Origin: Methanosarcina sp. KYL-1
Lineage (GTDB): Archaea > Halobacteriota > Methanosarcinia > Methanosarcinales > Methanosarcinaceae
Assembly: GCF_024372725.1 (NCBI RefSeq)
Contig: NZ_VOUA01000001.1
Location: 327,242 to 391,241, forward strand
Reading direction: 5' to 3'
Length of the DNA: 64,000 nucleotides
The notes beneath the pieces are model-generated. The model was not told the DNA's origin. It saw only the letters and a program-made list of their open reading frames with translations, and searched no databases. Each line of letters begins with the position of its first letter. The stretch's first letter is position 1. Below are positions 34,351 to 42,408 of this stretch, piece by piece. The translations under genes were made by a program, and so were the position numbers.

Positions 34351-34580
34351 ACTGTCACCTTGGAATGTTTTTGGGTTATGTGATGTTTTTATGATTTCTC
34401 TTCTCGGTTAACTTCTGGTTAACTTCTTTCTATGCCTGTTATACTTGCTTTTTCTATTTTTTATCATTTTCTTCATTTTCTGAAGCAGGCTTAATCTGAA
34501 TAACAATGACGTGTCAAGAAAATACACATCGGTTAACCAATCCAGTGTATTTGATAAAAGGTATATCAAGTCAGTGGAGT

Positions 34581-34600
34581 ACATCAATTTTTGTTGATAT
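34581..34600. promoter_or_regulatory. Operator type A upstream of AhpD-like copy 2
   Basis: ACATCAA-TTTTTG-TTGATAT, one mismatch from ATATCAA-N6-TTGATAT found at 39327, 40013 and 42409. It lies 54 bases upstream of the ATG at 34655, overlapping the likely promoter. Confidence 0.6.
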
Positions 34601-34654
34601 TTGGCTTTCCGTATTTTATAAATTCAAATCCTTGACTAAGCTGGAGGAATTAAG

Positions 34655-35041
34655 ATGTCCTTTATGAACGAATTACTGCCTGATACTGCTGAAGCTTTCG
34701 GAAAGATGAGGGATTCCATTTTCCAGGGTGGAGAGCTTGACCGCAAGACAAAGGAACTTATCGCCGTCGCTTCTTCTGTCCTCATGCGCTGCCAGTTCTG
34801 TACTGATGTCCACTCCCAGAGAGCCCTTGCCCACGGAGCAAGCAAAAAGGAGATTGCCGAGGCGATTGCCGTTGCCATGTTTATTTCCGCCGGTTCCCAG
34901 CTAGGCTGGACGAACATTTATGACAAAAACGTGTACGAACTTATCTTTGAAGACAAAAAGCCCGAAGAACCCACAGAACCTAACTGTTCCGAAAGTCCTG
35001 AAAAACCGGGAGAAGGGAATGGGTGCTGTTGCGGAAACTAA
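34655..35041 (+). CDS. AhpD/carboxymuconolactone decarboxylase-like protein with Cys-rich tail (copy 2)
   Basis: 128 residues; the first 100 match 33145-33486 (MSFMNELLPDTAEAFGKMRDSIFQGG, KTKELIAVASSVLMRCQFCTDVHSQRA, EIAEAIAVAMFISAGSQLGWTNIY). The linker is Pro/Glu-rich, and the tail ends GNGCCCGN with three consecutive cysteines plus one earlier Cys. GGAGG precedes the ATG. Unlike copy 1 it has a type A operator in its promoter, so the two copies may respond to different regulators. Convergent with the ACR3 gene. Confidence 0.9.
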   Translation: MSFMNELLPDTAEAFGKMRDSIFQGGELDRKTKELIAVASSVLMRCQFCTDVHSQRALAHGASKKEIAEAIAVAMFISAGSQLGWTNIYDKNVYELIFEDKKPEEPTEPNCSESPEKPGEGNGCCCGN

Positions 35042-35146
35042 GGAAGAATTGAAGTTTTCTGCCCAGTATCCTTTTTTCTTTTTTCCAGCTTCCTTTTTTG
35101 CTTTCCTTTCTCTCATTCCCTTTTTTGTTCTTGTTTTCCCTTTTCC

Positions 35147-36199
35147 TTAAAACCTGAATTTCTCCCTATTTTTGTCCATAATTTTCACAAGGGAGAGCAT
35201 CACCGGCACTTCCACAAGCACCCCCACAACCGTAGCAAGGGCAGCTCCGGACTCCATCCCGAAAAGGATAAGGGCCACTGCCACTGCCAGCTCAAAAAAG
35301 TTGCTGGCGCCGATGAAGGTGGAAGGGGCAGCTTCCCTGTAAGGGATTTTCAGGGCTTTTGCCCCTGCATACCCGATTCCGAAGATAAGGTAGGTCTGAA
35401 GCACCAGAGGAATTGCAATCAGGAGGATGTGCAGGGGGTAGTTTATGATGTTTTCCCCCTGGAAGACAAAGATCAGGACGAGAGTGATTAAAAGCCCAGC
35501 CGGAGTCACCCACTGTGTCTTCCTTATCAGGCGGTTTTCAAACCAGGAGATGCCTTTTTTCCTGATCACGACCTGCCTTGTAAGCACTGCAAGCCCGAGG
35601 GGAATTGCCACATAAAAGAGGACCGAAACAAAGATGGTCATGAGGGGCACAGGAAAGTCCGTGGTGACCCCGAGGAGGAACTTACCGAGAGGGGCAAAGA
35701 GGACCAGGATAATGAGGTCGTTTACGGAGACCTGGATCAGGGCATAGTTGATGTTTGCCCTGGCAAGATAGGTCCAGACCAGCACCATTGCCGTGCAGGG
35801 GGCAAGCCCGAGCAGGATCATGCCTGCGATGTACTGGGCCTGGAGGTCGACAGGGACCAGGTTTGAAAAGAGCACACGCATGAAAAGCCACGCAACAAAG
35901 GCCATCGTGAAGGGCTTGATTACCCAGTTTACAGCTAGCGTGAGGAGAAGGGGCTTGAGGTTTGCTTTCACGCTCAGGAGTTCCTCAAAGTTGATTTTCA
36001 ACATGACAGGGTACATCATGACAAGGAGCACAAGCGCCACAGGTATGGAAACATTTGCAACCTCGATTTCCCCAAGGGCATCCGCAAAGCCGGGAAAAGC
36101 ATAGCCTATGGCGGTTCCCAGGACGATACAGATTGCGACCCAGACTGAGAGGTATTTGCTGAAAAAATCAAGCTCCCTTTCTTCCTGTTCTTCCGGCAT
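35147..36199 (-). CDS. ACR3-family arsenite exporter
   Basis: 350 residues, about ten membrane helices. Family motifs: VALVLLVMMYPVMLKINFEEL, the Cys-containing GLAPCTAMVLVWTYLARAN (conserved Cys needed for arsenite transport in ACR3), PLGLAVLTRQ and EAAPSTFIGASNFFELAVAVALILFG. It exports trivalent arsenite (sometimes antimonite) using the proton gradient. The ATG directly follows the stop of the universal stress gene (TAA-ATG), so they are co-transcribed. No arsenate reductase or ArsA lies adjacent. Confidence 0.95.
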   Translation of the reverse strand: MPEEQEERELDFFSKYLSVWVAICIVLGTAIGYAFPGFADALGEIEVANVSIPVALVLLVMMYPVMLKINFEELLSVKANLKPLLLTLAVNWVIKPFTMAFVAWLFMRVLFSNLVPVDLQAQYIAGMILLGLAPCTAMVLVWTYLARANINYALIQVSVNDLIILVLFAPLGKFLLGVTTDFPVPLMTIFVSVLFYVAIPLGLAVLTRQVVIRKKGISWFENRLIRKTQWVTPAGLLITLVLIFVFQGENIINYPLHILLIAIPLVLQTYLIFGIGYAGAKALKIPYREAAPSTFIGASNFFELAVAVALILFGMESGAALATVVGVLVEVPVMLSLVKIMDKNREKFRF

Positions 36200-37210
36200 T
36201 TACGCGCCCCCTTCCTTTCCTTCATTTTTTTCTCCCCTTCCTGCCCCTTCTTCTTTTTCTCCCCTTCCTGCCCCTTCTTCTTTTTCTTCCCTTCCTGCCC
36301 CTTCTTCTTTTTCTTCCCTTCCTGCTCCTTCTTCTTTTTCCTCCCCTTTTTCCTCTCCTCCCATTCCCTTTCCTGAAGGGATCAACAGGACTGGTTTTAT
36401 GGTCTTCCTTAGTACGTTTTCTGCAGTGCTTCCAAGCAGGAGTTCCTCAATAATCCCTTTTCCACGGGAGGTCAGCATTATCAGGGTGACTTCTTCTTTT
36501 AGGGCGAGCCTGGCTATTTCATCCGACGGGATACCTTCAATTACCCTGTGGCTCACATCAAAACCCTTTAGCTCATCTCCGATCTTTCGAAGCATCTGAA
36601 GCACTTCTTCCCTTTGCTCTTCCAGGAAGTCCAGGTCTTTTATGTTCTCTATGACGTGCACGAGTAAGACTTCCCGGGTCATCCCTGCAAAAGAGGAAAG
36701 CACTCTTATGGCCCGCATGGCTTCAAGTGAACAGTCCATGGGCACAAGTATCCTGGAAAAGGTTGCAGTGCACGTTTTTGCATAGGTTTCTTTTCCTTCT
36801 TTCAAGGCATCGTACTTTTCTACAAGGACCATCTTTTTTGATTTCCGGACGATATATTCCGTGGTCCTTCCGAGCAGTTTCCCCCTGATTATTCCGGGGG
36901 TCGTCGTCCCCATCACGATAAGGTCAACGTCCTCCCTTTCGGCAACCTCCGCAATAGTCCTTTTGACGTCCCCAACCACTACCAGGGTTTCGGCTTCCAG
37001 TTCCATTTCCCGGACAAAGTCTGCGTACTCCCCAATCTTTTCTTTTGCGTTTCGCTCAAACATTGGGGTGAGCCCGTGGGCTTTCAGGATGTCCACAACG
37101 TGAAGCAGTATAACTTTCTTCAGCCCGACATGCTGCAGTTCCCCTATGCAGCCGAGCAAATCTTCAGTTTCGATAGTAAAATCCGTCGGAACAAGTACTG
37201 TGTTTATCAA
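36200..37210 (-). CDS. Tandem UspA universal stress protein with repeat tail
   Basis: 336 residues: two UspA domains (about 1-145 and 148-285). Each starts with a VLVPxD-type motif (TVLVPTDFTIE; RILVPMDCSLEA) and ends with a GxxG..S/T nucleotide-binding signature (GTTTPGIIRGKLLGRTTEYIV; TSRGKGIIEELLLGSTAENVL). The last 45 residues are four tandem copies of KEEGAGR[EG]E, encoded by a 27-bp DNA repeat. First gene of a two-gene operon with ACR3, suggesting a stress role tied to arsenite. Confidence 0.92.
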   Translation of the reverse strand: MINTVLVPTDFTIETEDLLGCIGELQHVGLKKVILLHVVDILKAHGLTPMFERNAKEKIGEYADFVREMELEAETLVVVGDVKRTIAEVAEREDVDLIVMGTTTPGIIRGKLLGRTTEYIVRKSKKMVLVEKYDALKEGKETYAKTCTATFSRILVPMDCSLEAMRAIRVLSSFAGMTREVLLVHVIENIKDLDFLEEQREEVLQMLRKIGDELKGFDVSHRVIEGIPSDEIARLALKEEVTLIMLTSRGKGIIEELLLGSTAENVLRKTIKPVLLIPSGKGMGGEEKGEEKEEGAGREEKEEGAGREEKEEGAGRGEKEEGAGRGEKNEGKEGGA

Positions 37211-37369
37211 TTAATACCCCCCAACTCTTTACAAACTCAGCTTCCCCTCCACAGAATTCTGAGTTCTCAGGCAGGCTTACAGGTTGATTCCTGCAGCCTC
37301 TTTTCTTGCTTTCTTTTTGCGATATTGGCCCGGTTTCTATATCATTTTATACTGTTTTGGTAACCCTTT

Positions 37370-37690
37370 TCAGACCTCATCAAATTCGATGCAGAGGCTG
37401 CCCGCCTTTTTCGCCAGGGACTTTGCCAGGAAGCCGCTTTCCAGCTTGCAGAGGTTAAGTACCCCGCAGGGCACCAGGCAGTTTGAGCAGATTTTTGCCT
37501 CTTTCGCTCTGTCCATCACATAGTTGTCTTTGATGTCCAGAATTTCCATCATGGGAATTTCCAGGTGAGAGATTTCCTTTATCTTTTCACAGGGAGTTTC
37601 TATATCAACTATGATTTTTCCGCCTTTCATGCTTCCGCGGAGTTTGTGAGTAAAGTCGCATATTGTGGAGTTGACAGTAATTTCAGACAT
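37370..37690 (-). CDS. Conserved Cys-containing protein, unknown (copy 2)
   Basis: 106 residues, paralogue of 34030-34350: SEITVNSTICDFTHKLRGSMKGGKIIVDIETPCEKIK, IPMMEILDIKDNYVMDRAKEAKICSNCLVPCGVLNLCKLESGF. The CSNCLVPC...C arrangement is retained, so it is likely a metal or cluster site. AGGTGG ribosome site. It stands alone upstream of the USP-ACR3 operon on the same strand. Function not known. Confidence 0.75.
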   Translation of the reverse strand: MSEITVNSTICDFTHKLRGSMKGGKIIVDIETPCEKIKEISHLEIPMMEILDIKDNYVMDRAKEAKICSNCLVPCGVLNLCKLESGFLAKSLAKKAGSLCIEFDEV

Positions 37691-37864
37691 AGGACCACCT
37701 CATGATTTTATTTTCCCCTCTTTCATTCCTTTCCCATAAGTATGGAAAAAGTGCTTAATCAATTCTTTCTCTGAGCTTAGATGTTTGAAAAGAAATCAAT
37801 CGGGATTTTGTCAGTTTTTCTGGTTTTTTCTGCTTTTTTTCCGTGTTTTGTCGGGTTTAAAAAC

Positions 37865-38095
37865 TCAGGCAATCCATTTCAGGACTTCTTTTTCATCCGG
37901 GACCTTTCCTGCAAGCTTTACTTCTCCGTCAATCACGACTGCAGGAGTAACCATCACGCCATAGTTCAGGATTGTTTCAAAGTCCTCTACTTTTACGACT
38001 TCGGCTTCCACACCGTTTTCTTTAAGGACTTTTTCAACGGCTTCTTTTGTCTTCTTGCATTTGGGGCATCCGGTTCCAAGGATTTCGATTTTCAT
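37865..38095 (-). CDS. Small thioredoxin-like redox protein (copy 1)
   Basis: 76 residues: MKIEILGTGCPKCKKTKEAV with a CPKC active site, VVKVEDFETILNYGVMVTPAVVIDGEV (cis-Pro segment VTPAVV). This is the single-domain redox-active disulfide protein 2 type of methanogens, a glutaredoxin-like fold. It follows a UPF0718 permease gene, as often seen, and is a paralogue of 40680-40913. Likely reduces a disulfide or delivers a thiol-bound metal for the permease (inference). Confidence 0.92.
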   Translation of the reverse strand: MKIEILGTGCPKCKKTKEAVEKVLKENGVEAEVVKVEDFETILNYGVMVTPAVVIDGEVKLAGKVPDEKEVLKWIA

Positions 38096-38117
38096 GTTTT
38101 TTCACCATTTTTTCATC

Positions 38118-38258
38118 TTTTGATTTTAGGTTTTGATTTTAGGTTTTGATTTTTGGTTTTGATTTTAGGTTTTGATTTTAGGTTTTGATTTTTGGTTTTG
38201 ATTTTAGGTTTTGATTTTAGGTTTTGATTTTAGGTTTTGATTTTAGGTTTTGATTTCC
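38118..38258. repeat. 13-bp tandem repeat, ten copies
   Basis: TTTTGATTTTAGG repeated ten times from 38118 to 38247 with a partial eleventh. Copies 3 and 6 carry TTTTTGG, so there is a 39-bp higher-order unit. It fills the gap between the permease gene (38300) and the thioredoxin-like gene (38095) in their shared direction of transcription. Confidence 0.9.
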
Positions 38259-38299
38259 AATCGCTCTTCAATCACTCAATTTTCAAATATTCAGGTAGT

Positions 38300-39271
38300 T
38301 CACAGCAGTATGTTGAACAGGTAGCCTGTAAAGATAACCGAGACTGCCACAATCGATACAAATATTGCAATAAGTTCGTTTTTCAGAACCTTTTTGAGGA
38401 TTATCATCTCGGGCAGGGAAACGGCTGTAACTGACATCAGGAAGGCCAGGGAAGTCCCGATGGGGAGCCCTTTTCCGATCAGGCTTTCCACAATAGGGAT
38501 CATGCCCATGACGTTCGAATACAGGGGCACTCCCAGGATGACAGCGATAGGCACTGCAAGCAGGTTGTCCTTGCCTGCGTATTTTTCAAGGATGCCTTCC
38601 GGGGCATATCCGTGGAAGATGCCTCCTATGCTGACTCCGATAATCACGTAGATCCAGATCCTTCCAACGATGTCTTTTACGCCTTCAAAGGCGATGCCTG
38701 CCCTTTCTTTTGCGGTCAGGTTCTCATGTTCAGCCGTCGACTGCCCCACTTTGATTTTGTAGACAAAGTCCTCCACGTATCTTTCCAGTTTCAGGACCCC
38801 TATCAGGTAGCCTCCGAAAACACCCAGCACAATGCCGGATACCACGTAGATTGCTGTTGCCTTAAAGCCGAGGGTTGCCCAGAGCACGGCCACAGCCGCT
38901 TCGTTTACCAGGGGGGAGGTGATCAGGAAAGAAAAGGTAACTCCGAGAGGGACCCCCGCTTCCACGAACCCTATGAAAAGGGGTACCGAGGAGCAAGAAC
39001 AGAAAGGAGAAACCGTGCCTATCAGGGACGCCACCAGGTGGTAGCGGAGCCCTTTCTTTCCTCCGAGTATCCTTCTGGTTTTTTCGGGGGTAATATAAGT
39101 CCTGATGTAGGAGATTGCGAAGATCATCACGGAAAGCAGGACGAAGATCTTCATTACGTCGTAAATGATGAAGTTGATACTGGCTGCAAGGTGCGTCTCG
39201 GGGGCAATCCCGAAGACCTCATAGGTCAGTTTGTCTGCAATCCATTGCAGAGGATAGAATATGTCAACCAT
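38300..39271 (-). CDS. UPF0718/ArsP-type permease (1)
   Basis: 323 residues, about eight membrane helices. Signature GTVSPFCSCSSVPLFIGFVEAGVPLGVTFSFLITSPLVNEAA, with CSC motif, and a second half GGIFHGYAPEG, LGVPLYSNVMGMIPIVESLIGKGLPIGTSLAFLMSVTAVSLPE. The family includes ArsP exporters of methylated trivalent arsenicals and many uncharacterised permeases found with ArsR and thioredoxin-like genes. Its promoter carries a perfect type A palindrome (39325-39348). Followed by the thioredoxin-like gene at 38095. Confidence 0.9.
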   Translation of the reverse strand: MVDIFYPLQWIADKLTYEVFGIAPETHLAASINFIIYDVMKIFVLLSVMIFAISYIRTYITPEKTRRILGGKKGLRYHLVASLIGTVSPFCSCSSVPLFIGFVEAGVPLGVTFSFLITSPLVNEAAVAVLWATLGFKATAIYVVSGIVLGVFGGYLIGVLKLERYVEDFVYKIKVGQSTAEHENLTAKERAGIAFEGVKDIVGRIWIYVIIGVSIGGIFHGYAPEGILEKYAGKDNLLAVPIAVILGVPLYSNVMGMIPIVESLIGKGLPIGTSLAFLMSVTAVSLPEMIILKKVLKNELIAIFVSIVAVSVIFTGYLFNILL

Positions 39272-39324
39272 TTCGGGTTCCTTCTTTTCTTATCGTTCTG
39301 TTTATGTCATGTACCATTATTTTG

Positions 39325-39348
39325 TTATATCAATATATATTGATATAA
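39325..39348. promoter_or_regulatory. Operator type A, perfect palindrome
   Basis: A 24-bp perfect palindrome whose core is ATATCAA-TATATA-TTGATAT (39327-39346). It lies between the permease (minus, ATG 39271) and the small Cys-rich gene (plus, ATG 39463), and overlaps TATA-like sequence. Probable ArsR-family operator for the permease; control of the plus-strand gene is also possible. Confidence 0.7.
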
Positions 39349-39462
39349 TTGTAATTTGATATATAACTTTCGCATCGAATAAAACCCTTTTATAGGAAAC
39401 GAAATATCAAACTCTTAACAAAACCTTCCTGTAATACTCAGGGAAAATTCAGGAGCATGTCC

Positions 39463-39627
39463 ATGGCAAAATGCGCTATCTGCAAAAAGGAAGAAAATTC
39501 ACTGCTCAAGGTAAAGCATAAGGAACTTGGAATGGTAAAACTCTGCTTTGAATGCTGGGGGATTGAATACGGTAATCAGAACCTCCTCCCCTCATGCGGG
39601 GGCGGCTGTGATTGCTGCCGCTTTTAA
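39463..39627 (+). CDS. 54-residue Cys-rich (zinc-ribbon-like) protein, copy 1
   Basis: Below usual ORF cut-offs. MAKCAICKKEENSLL, then KHKELGMVKLCFECW and a tail PSCGGGCDCCRF. AGGAG lies 7 nt before the ATG. The CxxC...CxxC spacing is that of a small treble-clef/zinc ribbon, with a Gly-Cys cluster added. It is homologous along its full length to 42875-43036, which sits beside another ArsR/permease set. Unknown function; metal buffering or regulation in the island is plausible. Confidence 0.78.
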   Translation: MAKCAICKKEENSLLKVKHKELGMVKLCFECWGIEYGNQNLLPSCGGGCDCCRF

Positions 39628-39753
39628 TAATGTCTCAATTTTTCCGGACCTGCTATTTATTGCCAATGTCTGTTCGTGATGAATTTGATTGGGAAGTTCC
39701 CAGAATAGAAAGAGCGTCAAAAGTGTATCCGAAGCGCAGCCGGAAAAAAGGAC

Positions 39754-40014
39754 TTATTCTTCTACTATTTTCAAGATCTTTTGGACCTTTTCGTTGTCTA
39801 TGGAATAAAGCCTCATCTTCCCGTCCTTTCTCACCTTGATAATGCCCCAGTCCTGCAGCTTTGCCAGGTGCATCGAGGTGTTGGACTGGGTCTTGCCTAT
39901 GAGGTCAGGGATCTCGCAGGCGCATCGCTCTCCTTCCAGCAGGACCTTAATTATTTTGTACCGCGTTTCTTCACTTAAGGCTTTGAAGAGCTGTACATTA
40001 TCTTCATCGCTCAT
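39754..40014 (-). CDS. ArsR-family regulator (2), probably leaderless and self-controlled
   Basis: 86 residues from the ATG at 40014: SDEDNVQLFKALSEETRYKIIKVLLEGERCACEIPDLIGKTQSNTSMHLAKLQDWGIIKVRKDGKMRLYS. The CAC in helix 3 is the expected metal or thiol site. There is no ribosome site, but ACTATATATCC lies about 25 bases upstream of the ATG, so the mRNA is probably leaderless. A type A operator (40013-40032) overlaps the start codon, implying autoregulation. The frame extends to 40149 but that part is hydrophobic and unlike ArsR. Confidence 0.92.
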   Translation of the reverse strand: MSDEDNVQLFKALSEETRYKIIKVLLEGERCACEIPDLIGKTQSNTSMHLAKLQDWGIIKVRKDGKMRLYSIDNEKVQKILKIVEE

Positions 40015-40032
40015 ATCAATGAATGGTGATAT
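40013..40032. promoter_or_regulatory. Operator type A at the arsR start
   Basis: ATATCAA-TGAATG-GTGATAT, one base from the consensus ATATCAA-N6-TTGATAT, overlapping the ATG and the region downstream of the TATA box of the ArsR gene. Confidence 0.65.
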
Positions 40033-40216
40033 GTTTGGATATATAGTTTTCTGAGCTTTGATTGTTGAAATTCTGATTAATTTAAAAAAGGTGGTAAAAA
40101 CAAGACAAAAAGGGAAAAACAGAACAAAAACAAGACCAGGATAAGACAAAAACGAAAAATCTGAACTATGATTTAAAAATGTTGATCATCGAATTAAAAA
40201 GAAAAAAAGGGAGAGA

Positions 40217-40600
40217 TCACTCGGACTGCAGGATCTCCATCACTTTTTCGAGAACCTCTGCGACTTCCTCGTCCGAAGGGTTCCTGTCCTTTGTTTTCTT
40301 AACCCCGAGTTCGGAAATCACGATCTGGCGGTCAACCTTGAAGCCAGCCAGTTCCATGGTCTTTGTTGCGCAGTTTACGGGGCAGCCGTCGATGGTCAGG
40401 ATCCGGTCGGAAGCTTCGGCGGACTTCATGAGTCCGGGGGCCCGGGCTCCGATTCCTGCGGTGCACATCAGGTTCCCGATCCCCTGCTTTTCGAGTTCAA
40501 TTGCGATTTTGTTTGAAAGCTGGCCTACATTTGCGGCTCCGACGCAGGGAAAAATTGCCACGTTTGCCGAGCCACAGGAGCATTTTGTTTCTTCAACCAT
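40217..40600 (-). CDS. DGC-domain (putative zinc-binding) protein
   Basis: 127 residues: SCGSANVAIFPCVGAANVGQLSNKIAIELEKQG, MCTAGIGARAPGLM and the family motif IDGCPVNCATKTMELAGF. Four or more conserved Cys predicted to bind metal. Genes of this family often accompany thioredoxin-like and UPF0718 permease genes. It is downstream of the thioredoxin-like gene (40680) in the same direction, and may form an operon with 40998-42059 and 40680-40913. AGGTGACAC ribosome site. Molecular role unknown. Confidence 0.87.
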   Translation of the reverse strand: MVEETKCSCGSANVAIFPCVGAANVGQLSNKIAIELEKQGIGNLMCTAGIGARAPGLMKSAEASDRILTIDGCPVNCATKTMELAGFKVDRQIVISELGVKKTKDRNPSDEEVAEVLEKVMEILQSE

Positions 40601-40679
40601 AAGTGTGTCACCTTTTTTTCGTTTTAACCTTAATTATAAAGTTCTAATCCGTATGGTTTGTTCATCAGTTATATCTTTC

Positions 40680-40913
40680 TTATTCGGTAATCCACTTCTT
40701 GATCTCTTCAAGGCTCGGGACCTTGCCTGCGACTTTGACATCCCCGTCAATCACGAGACCCGGGGTAACCATGACTCCGTAATTAAGGATATCGTCAAAA
40801 TCCTCTACCTTAACAACCTCTGCGTCTACACCTGTTTCCTTTACTGCCTTTTCTGCAAGTTCTTTAAGTTTCTTGCACTTTGCACAGCCTGTACCGAGTA
40901 CTTCGATTTTCAT
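40680..40913 (-). CDS. Small thioredoxin-like redox protein (copy 2)
   Basis: 77 residues: MKIEVLGTGCAKCKKLKELAE with a CAKC active site and NYGVMVTPGLVIDGDVKVAG. Paralogue of 37865-38095, differing mainly in the active-site dipeptide (AK instead of PK), which should shift its redox potential. A type B operator lies upstream (40947-40966). It sits downstream of a UPF0718 permease gene as does copy 1. Confidence 0.92.
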   Translation of the reverse strand: MKIEVLGTGCAKCKKLKELAEKAVKETGVDAEVVKVEDFDDILNYGVMVTPGLVIDGDVKVAGKVPSLEEIKKWITE

Positions 40914-40946
40914 GTTTTCACCTGTGATCCTTATTTTTTATTAAGT

Positions 40947-40966
40947 ATTTCAACCAAATTTGAAAT
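40947..40966. promoter_or_regulatory. Operator type B upstream of the thioredoxin-like gene
   Basis: ATTTCAA-CCAAAT-TTGAAAT, the same half-sites and spacing as at 42119 and 42158. It lies 34 bases upstream of the ATG at 40913 and 31 bases after the permease stop. Confidence 0.6.
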
Positions 40967-40997
40967 ATTTTCCGCATCTTCATATTTTCCGCATTTG

Positions 40998-42059
40998 TCA
41001 TGCCAGCAGGCTTCCGTAGATTAAACCCGACACGGTTGCAATCAGTACTACAAGGGAGATGTAAAGTATTGCACGCTTCGGCTTCATAATCCTGTTAATC
41101 ACGATCATGTTAGGGAGGCTGAGAGCCGGGCCTGCAAGAAGCATTGCCAGGGCAGGACCTTCGCCCATACCGAGCAGGGTCAGGGCCTTGATGATCGGGA
41201 CTTCGGTCAGGGTTGAAAAGTACATCAGGGCTGCTGAGACTGAGGCGATAAGGTTCGAACTGAGGGAGTTTCCCCCAACCAGCGATGCAACAAATTCCTC
41301 TGGCAGGACTTCAACGCCTATCCCTGCAAAGAACACTCCTATCAGAAGCAGGGGAGTGATCTGCTTTATCAGGAACCAGGTTTCTCCCATCCAGCTTGCC
41401 CTCTCTTCAGGGCTGAACCACTTTAAAGAGAAGTAAACCGTAATCGCGATCAGGGGGATCCAGATTAAGAGAATCAGCGGGACCCATCCCAGGACCTTTA
41501 CCGAGAAAGAGACAAGCTCGGGAGAGACAAGAATTGCGAGCAGCAGTATGAAGATCTGGGCGCTGTGCTTGTGTTCGTCCCCGCCAAAGGTCTTGATGGA
41601 TTTACGGTCCCCGTTATTCCTCTCGAAGACAAGCGCCATGATAAGTCCTATGAGTATGGACATCAGGATGGCGGTAAATGCCCGTGCTGCTCCCAGGTCG
41701 TATCCCAGGATCTTTGCGGTATAGACAATCGCAAGGATGTTGATGGCCGGCGCCGAGAAGAGGAAGGTGCTTGCAGGACCTATGCCTGCTCCCCTCTTAT
41801 AAATCCCTGCAAAAAGGGGAAGGACGGTACAGCTGCAGACCGCAAGCAGGCAGCCGGAAACAGCAGCTACCGTGTAAGAGACGTACTTTGGGGCGTCCGC
41901 TCCGAAGAACTTCAGCACCGATTCCTTGGAAAAGAGAGAGGCAATAGCACCTGCCAGGAAAAAGGCGGGCACAAGGCACATCAGCACGTGCAGGGCCAGG
42001 TATTCCTGAACGGACTGTAAACCGATCCCTAATAGATATATAAGGTAATCCAACGTCAT
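40998..42059 (-). CDS. UPF0718-type permease (2)
   Basis: 353 residues, about eight to ten membrane helices: VPAFFLAGAIASLF, TVAAVSGCLLAVCSCTVLPLFAGIYKRGAGIGPASTFLFSAPAINILAI, then ITPLLLIGVFFAGIGVEVLP and LAMLLAGPALSLPNMIVINRIM. CSCT and the intramembrane SAPAIN motif mark the family. It is more distant from the other two permeases of the island. Two type B operators (42117-42140 and 42158-42177) lie in its promoter. Substrate unknown; arsenical, thiol or metal complexes are candidates. Confidence 0.9.
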   Translation of the reverse strand: MTLDYLIYLLGIGLQSVQEYLALHVLMCLVPAFFLAGAIASLFSKESVLKFFGADAPKYVSYTVAAVSGCLLAVCSCTVLPLFAGIYKRGAGIGPASTFLFSAPAINILAIVYTAKILGYDLGAARAFTAILMSILIGLIMALVFERNNGDRKSIKTFGGDEHKHSAQIFILLLAILVSPELVSFSVKVLGWVPLILLIWIPLIAITVYFSLKWFSPEERASWMGETWFLIKQITPLLLIGVFFAGIGVEVLPEEFVASLVGGNSLSSNLIASVSAALMYFSTLTEVPIIKALTLLGMGEGPALAMLLAGPALSLPNMIVINRIMKPKRAILYISLVVLIATVSGLIYGSLLA

Positions 42060-42116
42060 TTTTTTCAGATCCTGATCTGTTGGTTGTCCATTATCATTTT
42101 TTTAAATCCTATACTG

Positions 42117-42177
42117 TTATTTCAAATATATTTGAAATAAACTATATAAAATTTCCCATTTCAAATTATTTTGAAAT
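42117..42177. promoter_or_regulatory. Paired type B operators in the permease promoter
   Basis: First, a perfect 24-bp palindrome at 42117-42140 with core ATTTCAA-ATATAT-TTGAAAT. Second, ATTTCAA-ATTATT-TTGAAAT at 42158-42177. They bracket ACTATATAAA (about 42141-42150), which is a good TATA box in either direction; the centres are 39 bases apart, close to four helical turns. Confidence 0.72.
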
Positions 42178-42408
42178 AACCCCCTGTTTTCTGTTAGTAT
42201 TCAAGGAATATACAGAGGTAGTTGTGTTAGAGATAGTTAAATTCTTTGGGCTCAATCTTAGGTCGTTAATTGAGTAATTGATTGGACTGAAAGCTTTGAA
42301 AGCATTCGTTTATTCCGGATATTTCAAAGGACTGTCGTTTTTTCTGTTATTTTTGAAGACACTATTTTCTGAATTAGCAATCTTTTTATATCATATCTAC
42401 AAATCTAA

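Noticed and set aside
38118-38258. CRISPR array
   Set aside because: The 13-bp units are contiguous, with no unique spacers. No cas genes in the window.
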